Part shown: positions 18,751 to 29,003 of the stretch, piece after piece
Numbering within the stretch: the first letter of the stretch is position 1
Layout of the letters: every line of letters starts with the position of its first letter
Source of the DNA: Deinococcus marmoris
GTDB lineage: Bacteria; Deinococcota; Deinococci; Deinococcales; Deinococcaceae
Direction of reading: 5' to 3'
NCBI RefSeq assembly: GCF_001949125.1
Contig: NZ_MSTI01000091.1
Location: 62,001 to 126,000 of the forward strand
Length of the DNA: 64,000 nt
Position numbers and translations under genes: made by a program
Notes under the pieces: generated by a model
Told to the model about the DNA's origin: nothing
The model's input: the letters and a program-made list of their open reading frames with translations, nothing else
Databases searched by the model: none

Positions 18751-19890
18751 TTACTTAAGCAGTTTCCACTTGCCGTCCACGACCTGCACCATCACGCGGC
18801 TGCGGGCGTCCAGACCCAGGTGATCGGTGGCCGACAGGTTGAAGATGCCGTGCGCGCCGATGATGTTACGTGAGCCTTCCAGGGCGTCGCGCAGGGCGCT
18901 GCGGAACTCGGCAGTGCCGGGCTGGGCCTTTTTCAGTGCGGTGGGGATGGCCTTTTGCATCAGCAGCCCGGCGTCCCACATGTGCGCGCCGAAGGTGGAC
19001 ACGCTGTCCTTGCCGTACTTGGCCTCGTACAGGCTGGCGTAATTCAGGCCCACTTTCTTGTTGGGGTTGGTGTCGGGCAACTGATCGGCCACCAGCACCG
19101 GCCCCGCCGGAAGGATCGCGCCCTCCACGTCCTTGCCGCCCACGCGCAGGAAGTCCGCGTTGGCCACACCGTGCGTCTGGTAGACCTTGCCCGTATAGCC
19201 CCGGTCCTTGAGGGTCTTTTCCGGCAGCACGGCAGGCACGCCGGACGCGCCGATCAGCACGGCGTCGGGCTTGGCGGCCAGCACCTTCAGCACCTGCCCG
19301 GTCACGCTGGTGTCGCTGCGCCCGTAGCGCTCCTCGGCCACCACCTTGATGCCGCGCGCGGCGGCGTTCTTCTTCAGTTCGGCCAGCCAACCCTCGCCGT
19401 AGGCGTCGTTGAAGCCGATATACCCCACGGTCTTGATCTTGTTCTGCTGCATGTGCTGGACAATCGCCGCCGCCATGATCGCGTCGGTCTGCGGGGTCTT
19501 GAAGACCCATTTGCGCTTGTCGTCCACCGGCTTGATGATGGCCTCGGAGGCGGCCAGACTGATCATGGGCACCTTGGCCTCGGCCACCACGTCGATCATC
19601 GCCAGCGAGGCGGGGGTGGTGGTGGTTCCGATGATCAAGTCCACCTTGTTGTCCTGAATCAGTTTGCGGGCGCTGGTCACGGCGGCGGTGGTGTCGCTGG
19701 CGTCGTCCAGGATGGTGTAGACGATCTTCTGCCCGGCGATGGTCTGCGGCAGCAGGGCCACGGTGTTGCGCTCCGGGATGCCCAGGCTGGCGGCGGGGCC
19801 GGTGCCCGAGACGATCACGCCCACGCGGATTTCGGCGGCGGCAAGAGAGGTACAGGCGAGCAGGGCAGTCAATAGGATGCGGGTTTTCAT
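18751..19890 (-). CDS. ABC substrate-binding protein, branched-chain amino acid (LivK-like) type
   Basis: Exported type-I periplasmic binding protein, 379 residues. The signal peptide is ILLTALLACTSLAAA, then IRVGVIVSGTGPAASLGIPERNTVALL and DDASDTTAAVTSARKLI, the usual opening of the Leu/Ile/Val and amide-binding family. Later come IIGTTTTPASLAMIDV and VGYIGFNDAYGEGWLAEL. Start ATG 19890 follows GGAGG with 8-base spacing. No permease or ATPase of this family is adjacent, so it must share transport components encoded elsewhere, or act as a sensor. It follows the MurQ operon on the same strand after about 130 bases and probably has its own promoter. Ligand unknown. Confidence 0.85.
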   Translation of the reverse strand: MKTRILLTALLACTSLAAAEIRVGVIVSGTGPAASLGIPERNTVALLPQTIAGQKIVYTILDDASDTTAAVTSARKLIQDNKVDLIIGTTTTPASLAMIDVVAEAKVPMISLAASEAIIKPVDDKRKWVFKTPQTDAIMAAAIVQHMQQNKIKTVGYIGFNDAYGEGWLAELKKNAAARGIKVVAEERYGRSDTSVTGQVLKVLAAKPDAVLIGASGVPAVLPEKTLKDRGYTGKVYQTHGVANADFLRVGGKDVEGAILPAGPVLVADQLPDTNPNKKVGLNYASLYEAKYGKDSVSTFGAHMWDAGLLMQKAIPTALKKAQPGTAEFRSALRDALEGSRNIIGAHGIFNLSATDHLGLDARSRVMVQVVDGKWKLLK

Positions 19891-19986
19891 GGTGAAACCT
19901 CCAGAGAATGGATGGAACGCGAGTTGTGGACGCCGGAATGCTAGCAGATGGCTGTTTGGATGACCGTGAGGGTGTGCGGAACCCTA

Positions 19987-20002
19987 CTCGTCATGTGACG
20001 AG
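19987..20002. promoter_or_regulatory. Perfect 16-nt palindrome upstream of the LivK-like gene
   Basis: CTCGTCATGTGACGAG is two 7-nt arms (CTCGTCA / TGACGAG) around TG. It lies 97 bases before the binding-protein start and 16 past the serine-hydrolase stop. No U tract follows on either strand, which argues for a protein-binding site rather than a terminator. Confidence 0.4.
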
Positions 20003-20017
20003 CAACCCGGACAAAAT

Positions 20018-21019
20018 TCAATCCAGCCCGGCCAGCAAGGTGTTTCCCACGGCCCGCCGGAGTCCCTGGACATCAAAGGTGCTGTGCCGGGTGGGGTGAA
20101 CGCGGTTGGTCAGCAGTGTCCAGGCCACGCCGCGCGCCGGGTCCACCCACAGCCCCGTTCCGGTGAAGCCGGTGTGCCCGAAGGCCGCCGGGCTGCCCAG
20201 GCTGCCGCCGCTCCAGCCGGGCTGCGCCGCCACGAACGCCAGCGTGCGCCCTGGCGTCTGAACCCGCGTCGCCTCTGCCTGAGCCGCTTCGGAGAGCCAG
20301 CCGCCATGCAGCAGGAGTTCGGCCTGATTCAGCACACCGTCCAGCGTGCCGAACAGCCCCGCGTGTCCGGCCACCCCGCCCTGCGCCGCCGCGTTCTCGT
20401 CATGCGTCTCGCCGCGCAGCATTCGCCCACGCCACAGGCAATGTTCGGTGGCGACACTGCTTTGAGGCGACGGTGAAAAGGTCAGGCCGTCATCCAGCGC
20501 AAAGTCGCGCAACGGCCTGTTATAAACCCGTTCCAGCACGCGCCCCAGCAGGATGTACCCCAGATCGGAATACACGACTTCGCCCGCCGGTTCCATCGGC
20601 CACGGCTCCTGCATGAAGCGTGCGCGGATGGTTTCAGCAGTGCCCCAGGTATACAGCGGCACCCAGGCGGGCAGCCCTGCCGTGTGGGTCAGCAACTGAC
20701 GCAGGGTGCGCGTTTTCAGCGGCGTGTCCTGCATCCAGCCCAGTTCGGGCAGGTGTGACCGAACCTCGTCGTCTAAATCGAGTCGGCCCTGCTCGGCGGC
20801 CCGGATAACGTTCCGGGCGGTGAACAGCGGTTTGGTCAGGCTGGCGAGATCGAAGACGGAACCCTTTTCCAGCGCGACTTTCTCCGGCTGAAGCTGGGCG
20901 TGGCCCAGGATCAGGGTTTCTTTCTTTCCGGCTGTGTCGACCACGCCCAGCGCGGCTCCGGGCAACCCACCAGAGTTCACTGCCGTTTCCAGAATTTCGC
21001 GTGTTCGCTCAGGAATCAT
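20018..21019 (-). CDS. Beta-lactamase-family serine hydrolase (YbbE/AmiE-like position)
   Basis: Class-C beta-lactamase/penicillin-binding-protein fold, 333 residues. The SxxK active site is SLTKPLFTA (S followed by LTK), the YxN-type motif is YSDLGYILLG, and the HTG-like third motif is GHTGFTG. ATG 21019 overlaps the murQ stop as ATGA; an open extension further upstream lies within murQ and is rejected. No signal peptide is visible, so it may be cytosolic. In Bacillus the murQ cluster also carries such a gene, thought to act on muropeptide breakdown. I infer a peptidase or amidase step in cell-wall recycling. Confidence 0.82.
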   Translation of the reverse strand: MIPERTREILETAVNSGGLPGAALGVVDTAGKKETLILGHAQLQPEKVALEKGSVFDLASLTKPLFTARNVIRAAEQGRLDLDDEVRSHLPELGWMQDTPLKTRTLRQLLTHTAGLPAWVPLYTWGTAETIRARFMQEPWPMEPAGEVVYSDLGYILLGRVLERVYNRPLRDFALDDGLTFSPSPQSSVATEHCLWRGRMLRGETHDENAAAQGGVAGHAGLFGTLDGVLNQAELLLHGGWLSEAAQAEATRVQTPGRTLAFVAAQPGWSGGSLGSPAAFGHTGFTGTGLWVDPARGVAWTLLTNRVHPTRHSTFDVQGLRRAVGNTLLAGLD

Positions 21020-21927
21020 TGCCTCTCCAACGCCGCGCGGGCATGTCCGTTGTGCGCCTCCAGACGGGCAGTCGCCTCGGCGGCACTGACGCCCAGCAGC
21101 AGTTTCACGATGGCGATTTTGACGCTGCCACCGCACTCCTTCAGCGCTTCGTGCGCCGCCACCTCACCTGCCCCGGTGGCGTGGCGCACCAGACGCACGG
21201 CGCGGCCCTCCAGCTTGGCGTTGGTGGCCCGCACGTCCACCATCAGGTTGCCGTAGACCTTGCCCAGCCGGACCATCACGGCGCTGGAAAAGGTGTTCAG
21301 CGCGATCTTCTGCGCGGTTCCGGCCTTCAGGCGCGTGCTGCCGCTGATGACCTCTGGCCCAGTGTCCAGCAACATGGGGCACTCCACCGCCGACAGCAGC
21401 GGCGTGCCGGGGTTGTTTGATAACCCGATGGTCAGCGCCCCCACCCGCCGCGCCGCGTCCACCGCGCCCAGCACATAGGGGGTGGTGCCGCTGGCCGCAA
21501 TGGCGATCAGCACATCATCCGGGCCGACGTTCACAGCCAGCACGTCCGCCGCGCCCGACTCCCGGTTGTCCTCTGCACCTTCCACGGCCTCGCGGATGGC
21601 CCGATTTCCCCCGGCGATCAGCGGGACGGCTCGCGCCACCGGCCAGGAAAATGTTGGCGTCAGTTCTGTGGCGTCTAGCACGCCCAGGCGTCCGCTGGTG
21701 CCCGCGCCTGCATAGACCAGCCGTCCGCCACGTTCCAGGCGGGGCAGGGCCGCTTCCACCGCCCGCGCGATGGCTGGGGCTGCGGCACGCACCGCCTCTA
21801 CCGCACCGGTCTGATCGTCGGCCAGCACGCGCACCAGTTCCGAGATGTCCAGACGATCCAGATCGGCGTGGTCCGGGTGGACGCCCTCGGTGCGGCGGGC
21901 GTCCGGGATGAGAGGATCAGAGGTCAT
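21016..21927 (-). CDS. murQ: N-acetylmuramic acid 6-phosphate etherase
   Basis: Cleaves the lactyl ether of MurNAc-6-phosphate to give GlcNAc-6-phosphate and D-lactate, the entry step for recycled or scavenged cell-wall sugar. 303 residues, the usual length. The SIS-domain phosphate-binding motif AGAGTSGRLGVLDATELTPTF is a textbook MurQ signature. GVVLIAIAASG-type second motif appears as DDVLIAIAASGTTPYVLGA, and the acidic catalytic region is VEGAEDNRESGAADV. ATG 21927 begins 75 bases after the GntR gene; the two and the serine hydrolase form a leftward operon. The GlcNAc-6-phosphate product could pass to the NagB/SIS enzymes, one of which may be the 56418 gene. Confidence 0.93.
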   Translation of the reverse strand: MTSDPLIPDARRTEGVHPDHADLDRLDISELVRVLADDQTGAVEAVRAAAPAIARAVEAALPRLERGGRLVYAGAGTSGRLGVLDATELTPTFSWPVARAVPLIAGGNRAIREAVEGAEDNRESGAADVLAVNVGPDDVLIAIAASGTTPYVLGAVDAARRVGALTIGLSNNPGTPLLSAVECPMLLDTGPEVISGSTRLKAGTAQKIALNTFSSAVMVRLGKVYGNLMVDVRATNAKLEGRAVRLVRHATGAGEVAAHEALKECGGSVKIAIVKLLLGVSAAEATARLEAHNGHARAALERQ

Positions 21928-22002
21928 ATGGACTCCGATTGAAAAGTGTTAGAAACAACTGGAAATCCGAGCAGAGCGAGAAGGAAACAGACGGAATCCG
22001 TA
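21928..22002. repeat. Candidate dispersed intergenic repeat between gntR and murQ
   Basis: The 75-base gap is visibly AT-richer than its surroundings and begins and ends with similar blocks, GGACTCCGATTG and GGAATCCGTATC. It contains GCAGAGCGAGAA (21971-21982), found again at 31744-31755 inside another intergenic hairpin. The pattern looks like a small dispersed Deinococcus repeat; that is from memory of similar sequences and needs a genome search. Confidence 0.4.
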
Positions 22003-22776
22003 TCATTCGCCGTTCCCGTGCAGTTCCATCACGAAGTCGTAACGGTCTCCCCGGTAATGCGCGCGGGCGTATTCCACAGGCCGTCCACCTCCTGTCCATG
22101 ACACCCGCTCGGTGGCCAGCAGCGCCGCGCCAGGCGCGATGCCCAGCAGTTCCGACAACTGAAGGTCCGCGCTGACCGCCCGCAGATGCCGGATGGCCCG
22201 CACCGGCTGGAGCTTTCTGATGCCCAGCAGGGCGTACAGGCTGGCGTCGCTCACGTCTTCCTCGTGCAGTTCGCCCACCAGCGCGGCGGGCAGAGTGCTG
22301 TCCTCCACCGCCAGCGCCTCGCCGTCAGAGGTCCGCAAGCGCCGAATCCGGTAGACCTTCTCGCCGGGCGACAGGGCCAGACTCATGGCTTCCTGCGGGC
22401 TGGGCCGCGTCAATTCAAAGCCCAGCACCCGCGCCCCCGGCGTCTGCCCGCGTGAACGCACATCCTCCGAGAAGGAACTCAGCAGGCCCAATGTGCGGCT
22501 GGGCCGTTCCTCGGGGGTGGGCGGCGTGATGAAGGTGCCGCTGCCATGCTTGCGGGTCAGCAGGCCCTGCTGCGCCAGCAACGCCAGCGCCTGCCGCACG
22601 GTGACGCGCGAAACCTGAAGGTGTGAGGCCAGCTCACGCTCGGCGGGCAGGGCGCTGCCCCGGCGCAGATCGCCGCTGTGGATGCGCTGTTCCAGGCCCT
22701 GCGCGACTTGCATATACACGGGCAGGGCGCTGGCCGAATCCAGCGGGATGGCCCAGGGAGGTGAGGACGGCGACAT
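22003..22776 (-). CDS. GntR-family (HutC subfamily) transcriptional regulator
   Basis: Repressor-type regulator, 257 residues. The winged-helix spans about 18-80 ([28 protein letters not shown], then [28 protein letters not shown]). The UTRA ligand domain spans about 95-255 ([25 protein letters not shown], and [19 protein letters not shown]). HutC-type regulators often sense sugar phosphates or amino sugars, which fits its operon with murQ. Start ATG 22776 lies eight bases after a TATGTT -10 box. It is divergent from the solute-binding-protein genes, and paired AGTGGTA sites in the shared region suggest it controls both directions. Confidence 0.88.
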   Translation of the reverse strand: MSPSSPPWAIPLDSASALPVYMQVAQGLEQRIHSGDLRRGSALPAERELASHLQVSRVTVRQALALLAQQGLLTRKHGSGTFITPPTPEERPSRTLGLLSSFSEDVRSRGQTPGARVLGFELTRPSPQEAMSLALSPGEKVYRIRRLRTSDGEALAVEDSTLPAALVGELHEEDVSDASLYALLGIRKLQPVRAIRHLRAVSADLQLSELLGIAPGAALLATERVSWTGGGRPVEYARAHYRGDRYDFVMELHGNGE

Positions 22777-23021
22777 GTGTCCAGAACATACCACTCCCAC
22801 ACCACCAGGCAAGGGGCTTGCCATTGGCCCCAAAGTGGTACTAAGCTGGGGCCTGAGAATCGCAGTCTGAAGTGCAAGGTTTCTGGCCCCGTTCCGGGCG
22901 GAGGCCACCGCTGTACCATTCGGGTGCGTCCCACAATCCATCCTTCCGCCCCAGTCGGGGTTATCCGCACTTCGTCCCAGCCGTACTGCATCCCAGCCCC
23001 ATTCACTTCTGGAGGTCTCCC
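22777..23021. promoter_or_regulatory. Divergent promoter-operator between gntR-murQ and the peptide-transport genes
   Basis: Leftward promoter: -35 TTGCCT (complement of 22807-22812), 16-bp spacer, -10 TATGTT (complement of 22785-22790), eight bases to the gntR start. Rightward candidate: TTGCCA (22818-22823) and TACTAA (22839-22844), a weaker 15-bp spacing. The 7-mer AGTGGTA occurs once on each strand (22834-22840 plus; 22789-22795 minus), and each copy touches one of the -10 boxes. This arrangement fits dual control by the GntR protein. Confidence 0.5.
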
Positions 23022-24788
<1,767 letters not shown>

Positions 24789-24799
24789 GCCATCACTCA

Positions 24800-24840
24800 G
24801 GCAGGGGCGCGGCGAGCAGTGGCCACCGCCCCTGCCGTTT
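24800..24840 (+). terminator. Hairpin between the two binding-protein genes
   Basis: A 10-bp stem GGCAGGGGCG / CGCCCCTGCC (24800-24809 with 24827-24836) with a 17-nt loop, then GTTT. The weak T tract suggests partial termination or 3'-end stabilisation, which would set the expression of the first binding protein above downstream genes. Confidence 0.5.
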
Positions 24841-24898
24841 CCGCAACCTCTGCCCGCCACTTCCTGACGCCATTTGACCCACCTTCCCCGGAGAATTC

Positions 24899-26638
24899 AT
24901 GACATCACGCACTGCTCTGCTGGCCCTCAGCCTCGCCCTGCTGTCCGCCCCTGCCCTGGCCGCCAAGACCATGGGAGGTGACCTGGGCAGTCTGGGCGTC
25001 GTGCCCGGCAAAGTCGGCGGAACGTACACCCTGCCGCTGAGTGACAGCCCCCAGACCTTCAACTACTACGGCGCAATCGACAACAACACGTACACGGTGC
25101 TGAACAACGTCCTGGAAAGTCTGGTGGAGTACAACCTGGCGACGTACAAGCTGGAGCCGGGTCTGGCGGAGTCGTGGACGACCAGCAAGGACGGCAAGGT
25201 GTGGACCTTCAAGATCCGCAAGGGCGTGAAGTGGCACGACGGCGTGCCCTTCAGCGCGGATGACGTGGTGTTTTCCTATAACAACATCATCCTGAACCCC
25301 GGCGTGCGGGCCAACCAGATTCCGAACCTGAGTTTCGGCGGTGAGCCGGTCAAGGTGGAGAAGGTGGACGCCTCCACCGTCCGCATGACCCTCAAGCAGG
25401 CGGCGGGGGCCTTTACGCAGCCGCTGCGGACCTTCATTTTGCCCAAACATGTCTTCGAGAAGATCGATCCGCTGAAAAATCCCGCCGACTACATGAAGAT
25501 GTGGGGCACGGACAAGGCCACCGAGGTGATCGGCACCGGGCCATTCAAGTTCGCGGGCTACGTGGCCGGGCAGAAGATCAGTCTGGTAAAGAACCCGGAC
25601 TACTGGAAGGTGGACGCCAAAGGCACCAGGTTGCCGTACCTGAACCGGCTGGAATACCTGATCATCCGCGATCCACAGGCGCAGGTGGCGCAGTTCCTGG
25701 CCGGGAATCTGGATCAGGTGAACATCACCGGGGCGCAGTTCCCGGACCTGAAGCAAAAAGAGGTGGCCGGCGCTCCGTTCAAGGTGGTGCGCAGCAAGGC
25801 GCTGTTCGGCAGCCCCCCCCACATCGCCTTCAATTTCGACGCCAAGGATCCGGCGCTGGCCAAAGTCTTCCGCGACCTGCGCTTCCGGCAGGCCATGCAG
25901 TTCGCGGTGAACCGTCAGCGCATCATCGACGACGTGTTCAACACGGTGGCCACGCTGCCCGGTCACGGCGTGGCCCCCATCAGCGAGTTCTACGTGAACA
26001 CCAGAGGGGCGCTGGGCAAGTTCGATCTGAAAGCGGCAGGACAGAAACTCGATCTGCTGGGCCTCAAGGACACCGACCGCGACGGCATTCGCAACCTGCC
26101 GGGTGGCAAGAATCTGGAATTTGATCTCACCTATGCCACCGACAGCACGGTGTACCCGCCCATTGCCACCATCTTCCAGAACGATCTGAAAAGCATCGGC
26201 GTGAAGGTTAACCTCAAGGGTCTGCTGGTGGCGAACATGCTGGCGACCGGGCAGGCGGGCAACTACGAGGCGATGCTGTACGCGTTCGGCGATCAGCCCG
26301 ATCCGCAACTGCGGCGGGAAATCTGGCAGCCTGGACAGGCCCTGAACTACTGGCACATGTCGGCCCGTGGCGAGGACGGTAAACCGGTCTTCGCCAACAT
26401 GCAGCCCTGGGAAAAACGGATCTGGGACATCTTCGATCAGGGGGCCACCGTCGTCGACCCGATCAAGCGCCGCGCGCTGTACGGCGAGTGGCAGGCCCTG
26501 TTCTCCAAGAACCTGCCGGTGATCATGGTGGCCAAGGCCGACAATCTGGCTGCCGTGAACAACAGGGTGGGCAACTTCATCTACAACCTCGGCCCGATTC
26601 CCACCTACAACACCAACACATTGGTTTACCTGAAGTAA
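24899..26638 (+). CDS. ABC transporter solute-binding protein, family 5 (peptide type), copy 2
   Basis: Second exported family-5 binding protein, 579 residues, signal peptide ALLALSLALLSAPALA. It is closely parallel to copy 1: GDLGSLGVVPGKVGGTYTLPL, WTTSKDGKVWTFKIRKGVKWHDGVPFSADDV in segments, VIGTGPFKFAGY, QAQVAQFLAGNLDQVN and LFGSPPHIAFNFD. ATG 24899 follows GGAG. Two paralogues serving one permease pair suggest that each recognises a different ligand size or type. Differences cluster in the middle lobe and around the AGAFTQPLRTFILPKH segment, but specificity cannot be read. Confidence 0.9.
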   Translation: MTSRTALLALSLALLSAPALAAKTMGGDLGSLGVVPGKVGGTYTLPLSDSPQTFNYYGAIDNNTYTVLNNVLESLVEYNLATYKLEPGLAESWTTSKDGKVWTFKIRKGVKWHDGVPFSADDVVFSYNNIILNPGVRANQIPNLSFGGEPVKVEKVDASTVRMTLKQAAGAFTQPLRTFILPKHVFEKIDPLKNPADYMKMWGTDKATEVIGTGPFKFAGYVAGQKISLVKNPDYWKVDAKGTRLPYLNRLEYLIIRDPQAQVAQFLAGNLDQVNITGAQFPDLKQKEVAGAPFKVVRSKALFGSPPHIAFNFDAKDPALAKVFRDLRFRQAMQFAVNRQRIIDDVFNTVATLPGHGVAPISEFYVNTRGALGKFDLKAAGQKLDLLGLKDTDRDGIRNLPGGKNLEFDLTYATDSTVYPPIATIFQNDLKSIGVKVNLKGLLVANMLATGQAGNYEAMLYAFGDQPDPQLRREIWQPGQALNYWHMSARGEDGKPVFANMQPWEKRIWDIFDQGATVVDPIKRRALYGEWQALFSKNLPVIMVAKADNLAAVNNRVGNFIYNLGPIPTYNTNTLVYLK

Positions 26639-26647
26639 ATGGACGGT

Positions 26648-26691
26648 GGACGTGCCAGAGGCCCCGCGCGCTTTCGGCCTCCGACACGTCC
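26648..26691 (+). terminator. Hairpin between binding protein and permease genes
   Basis: A 7-bp stem (26648-26654 with 26685-26691), a 4/4 internal loop, then a 5-bp stem (26659-26663 with 26676-26680) and a 12-nt loop. No T tract follows. Such hairpins commonly stabilise binding-protein mRNA and reduce read-through into permeases. Confidence 0.45.
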
Positions 26692-26790
26692 GCCCTTCCG
26701 CTTCAAGAGAATGGAGTGTCCCACGTTGCTGCTACCTTGCGTTCCTGACCGCTGCCCCAATGACTGGCCTGCCCCTGCGGTCTGCCCGTC

Positions 26791-27762
26791 ATGCTGAGCT
26801 ACGCCCTGCGCCGCATTCTGGGCATGGTTCCCACGTTGCTGCTGATCAGTGTGGTGTGCTTTGTCGTCATTCAGCTCCAACCCGGCAGTTTTCTGGACCA
26901 GTACCTGGAAGACCCGCGCGTGACCAAGGAAACCGTCGCCACCATCACCCGGCAGCTCGGGCTGGATCAGCCGCTGTGGGTGCAGTACCTGACCTGGATC
27001 AAGGGCATCGTGCTGCACGGCGATTTTGGCTACTCGTTTGCCAACGGGCGTCCGGTGGCCGAACTGATCTGGGAGCGGCTGGGCTGGACCGTCTTTCTCG
27101 CCGTGCTGACCCTGATCGTGTCATGGCTGATCGCCATTCCGCTGGGCATCTACACGGCCCTCAACCGCTACGGCATCGGCGCGACGATCACCAATTTTCT
27201 GGGCTACATCAGCCTCGCCATTCCCGATTTTCTGGTGGCGCTGCTGCTCATCGCGCTGGTGCTGAGCGCCGGCGGCACCAATGTGGGCGGCCTGTTCAGC
27301 CCGCAGTACATCGGTGAACCGTGGAGCTGGCCGAAGGTGCTGGACCTCCTGAACCACCTGTGGATTCCCATGATCGCCATTGGCCTGGAAGGCGTCGCGG
27401 GCCTGATGCGCCAGATGCGCGCCTCGATGCTGGACGTGATCAACCAGGATTACGTGCGAACGGCGCGGGCCAAGGGACTGGCTGGGCGCGCGGTGCTGTG
27501 GCGGCACGCGGTCAGAAACGCCATCAACCCGCTGATCAGCCTCGCTGGTCTGAGCCTGCCCACCCTGATCAGCGGCACCATCATCGCGTCCATCGTGCTG
27601 AACCTGCCCACCATCGGGCCTTACCTCTATGACAGCCTGCTCAATAAGGATCAATACGTCGCCATGACCTTGCTGCTCTTTAGCGCGCTGTTGCTGCTGA
27701 TCGGCAACCTGCTCTCGGACCTCGCGCTGGCCTGGGCCGATCCCCGGATCCGGTTCGAATGA
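26791..27762 (+). CDS. ABC transporter permease, DppB/OppB type
   Basis: Inner-membrane permease, 323 residues, with the family's N-terminal LRRILGMVPTLLLISVVCF helix and QLGLDQPLWVQYLTWIKGIV loop. About six membrane spans are present, and the coupling EAA-like motif is YVRTARAKGLAGRAVLWRHAVRNAINPLI in two pieces. It forms a heterodimer with the next gene product, whose ATG overlaps its stop (ATGA). No ATPase gene follows. Confidence 0.92.
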   Translation: MLSYALRRILGMVPTLLLISVVCFVVIQLQPGSFLDQYLEDPRVTKETVATITRQLGLDQPLWVQYLTWIKGIVLHGDFGYSFANGRPVAELIWERLGWTVFLAVLTLIVSWLIAIPLGIYTALNRYGIGATITNFLGYISLAIPDFLVALLLIALVLSAGGTNVGGLFSPQYIGEPWSWPKVLDLLNHLWIPMIAIGLEGVAGLMRQMRASMLDVINQDYVRTARAKGLAGRAVLWRHAVRNAINPLISLAGLSLPTLISGTIIASIVLNLPTIGPYLYDSLLNKDQYVAMTLLLFSALLLLIGNLLSDLALAWADPRIRFE

Positions 27763-28880
27763 CAGTAGCTCCCGCAAACATGACCGTAAAAACGCAGGAG
27801 CGGCAGACCCCACTGGCGCTGGCCCTCCGCCGCTTCCGGCGCAACCGCGTGGGCGTGTGGAGCGCGTGGCTGCTGGCCGCGCTGTATCTGATCGCGCTGC
27901 TGGCCGGGTTCCTATCTCCGTACTCGATCACCGCGCAGCACGCCGATTTTCCCTTTCAGCGTCCACAGGTCGTTCACCTCGTTCACGACGGCAAGCTGAT
28001 GCGCCCCTTCGTCTACGGCGTCAAGAAGACGCGTGACCCGGTGACCTTCCGCTCCACCTTCGCGCCGGACACGTCGTCCCCGAAGCCCATCCTGTTCTTC
28101 GTGCGCGGCGACGATCCGCTGGAATCGCAATACAACTTTCTGGGTGTCTTTAAAAGCCAGTGGCATTTGTTCGGCGTGCAAGACGGCTTTTACTTTCCCC
28201 TTGGTACGGACAAGTTCGGGCGTGACCTGTTCTCGCGGATGCTGGTCGGCTCGCAGGTCAGCCTGACGGTGGGTCTGATCGGTATCGTCATCAGCTTCAC
28301 CATCGGTATCGTGCTGGGCGGGGTCAGCGGCTATTTCGGCGGCTGGGTGGATAACCTGATCCAGCGGGTGGTGGAGGTGCTGCTGTCCTTTCCCCGACTG
28401 CCCATTCTGCTGGCCCTCTCCACCATCATCCCCGCCAGTTGGCCGAGTACCTGGGTGTATCTGGGCATCATTGCGGTGCTGTCGCTGATCGGCTGGGCGG
28501 GGCTGGCGCGGGTGGTGCGCGGGCAGGTCATCAGCGCCCGCAACGTGGATTACGTGCAGGCGGCGCGGGCCATCGGCGGCTCGGACCTGCGGGTGATCCT
28601 GCGCCACATCATGCCCAACCTGAGTTCGTTTCTGATCGTGACCGCCACGCTGGCGCTGCCCGGCTACATTCTGGGCGAGAGCGCGCTGAGCTTCCTGGGC
28701 CTGGGGATCAAGGAACCGATGACCAGTTGGGGCCTGCTCCTGAAGGACGCGCAGAACTTCGAGACGCTGAACCTGTACCCCTGGCTGCTGCTGCCCGGCG
28801 TGATGATTGTGCTGTCGGTGCTGGCCTTCAACTTCATGGGGGACGCCCTGCGCGACGCGGCGGACACCCAGAGCCGCTGA
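27759..28880 (+). CDS. ABC transporter permease, DppC/OppC type with extended first loop
   Basis: Second inner-membrane permease, 373 residues, longer than typical DppC (about 300). An OppC_N-like segment is LALRRFRRNRVGVWSAWLLAALYLIALLAGF in two pieces. It is followed by an extra extracytoplasmic region of about 100 residues (roughly 27930-28230) before GTDKFGRDLFSRMLVGSQVSL. The EAA-like motif is YVQAARAIGGSDLRVILRHIMPN. The enlarged loop resembles YejE-type permeases, which could help dock large binding proteins. The gene ends before a strong terminator; the ATPases that must energise it are not in this window. Confidence 0.9.
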   Translation: MTVAPANMTVKTQERQTPLALALRRFRRNRVGVWSAWLLAALYLIALLAGFLSPYSITAQHADFPFQRPQVVHLVHDGKLMRPFVYGVKKTRDPVTFRSTFAPDTSSPKPILFFVRGDDPLESQYNFLGVFKSQWHLFGVQDGFYFPLGTDKFGRDLFSRMLVGSQVSLTVGLIGIVISFTIGIVLGGVSGYFGGWVDNLIQRVVEVLLSFPRLPILLALSTIIPASWPSTWVYLGIIAVLSLIGWAGLARVVRGQVISARNVDYVQAARAIGGSDLRVILRHIMPNLSSFLIVTATLALPGYILGESALSFLGLGIKEPMTSWGLLLKDAQNFETLNLYPWLLLPGVMIVLSVLAFNFMGDALRDAADTQSR

Positions 28881-28925
28881 ATAAGCTTGACTTCCCCTGA
28901 ATACCGCGCTATATCCATTTCATCG

Positions 28926-28947
28926 CCGCCTGAAAGGGCGGTTTTTT
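28926..28947 (+). terminator. Rho-independent terminator of the peptide transporter operon
   Basis: Stem CCGCC / GGCGG (28926-28930 with 28937-28941), 6-nt loop TGAAAG, followed by six T (28942-28947). It lies 45 bases after the permease stop. Confidence 0.85.
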
Positions 28948-29003
28948 CGTCCCTGCCAGAGCAATTCGTGTCCATGACTTTTCCCAGTTCAGGAGGCGGT
29001 CTG

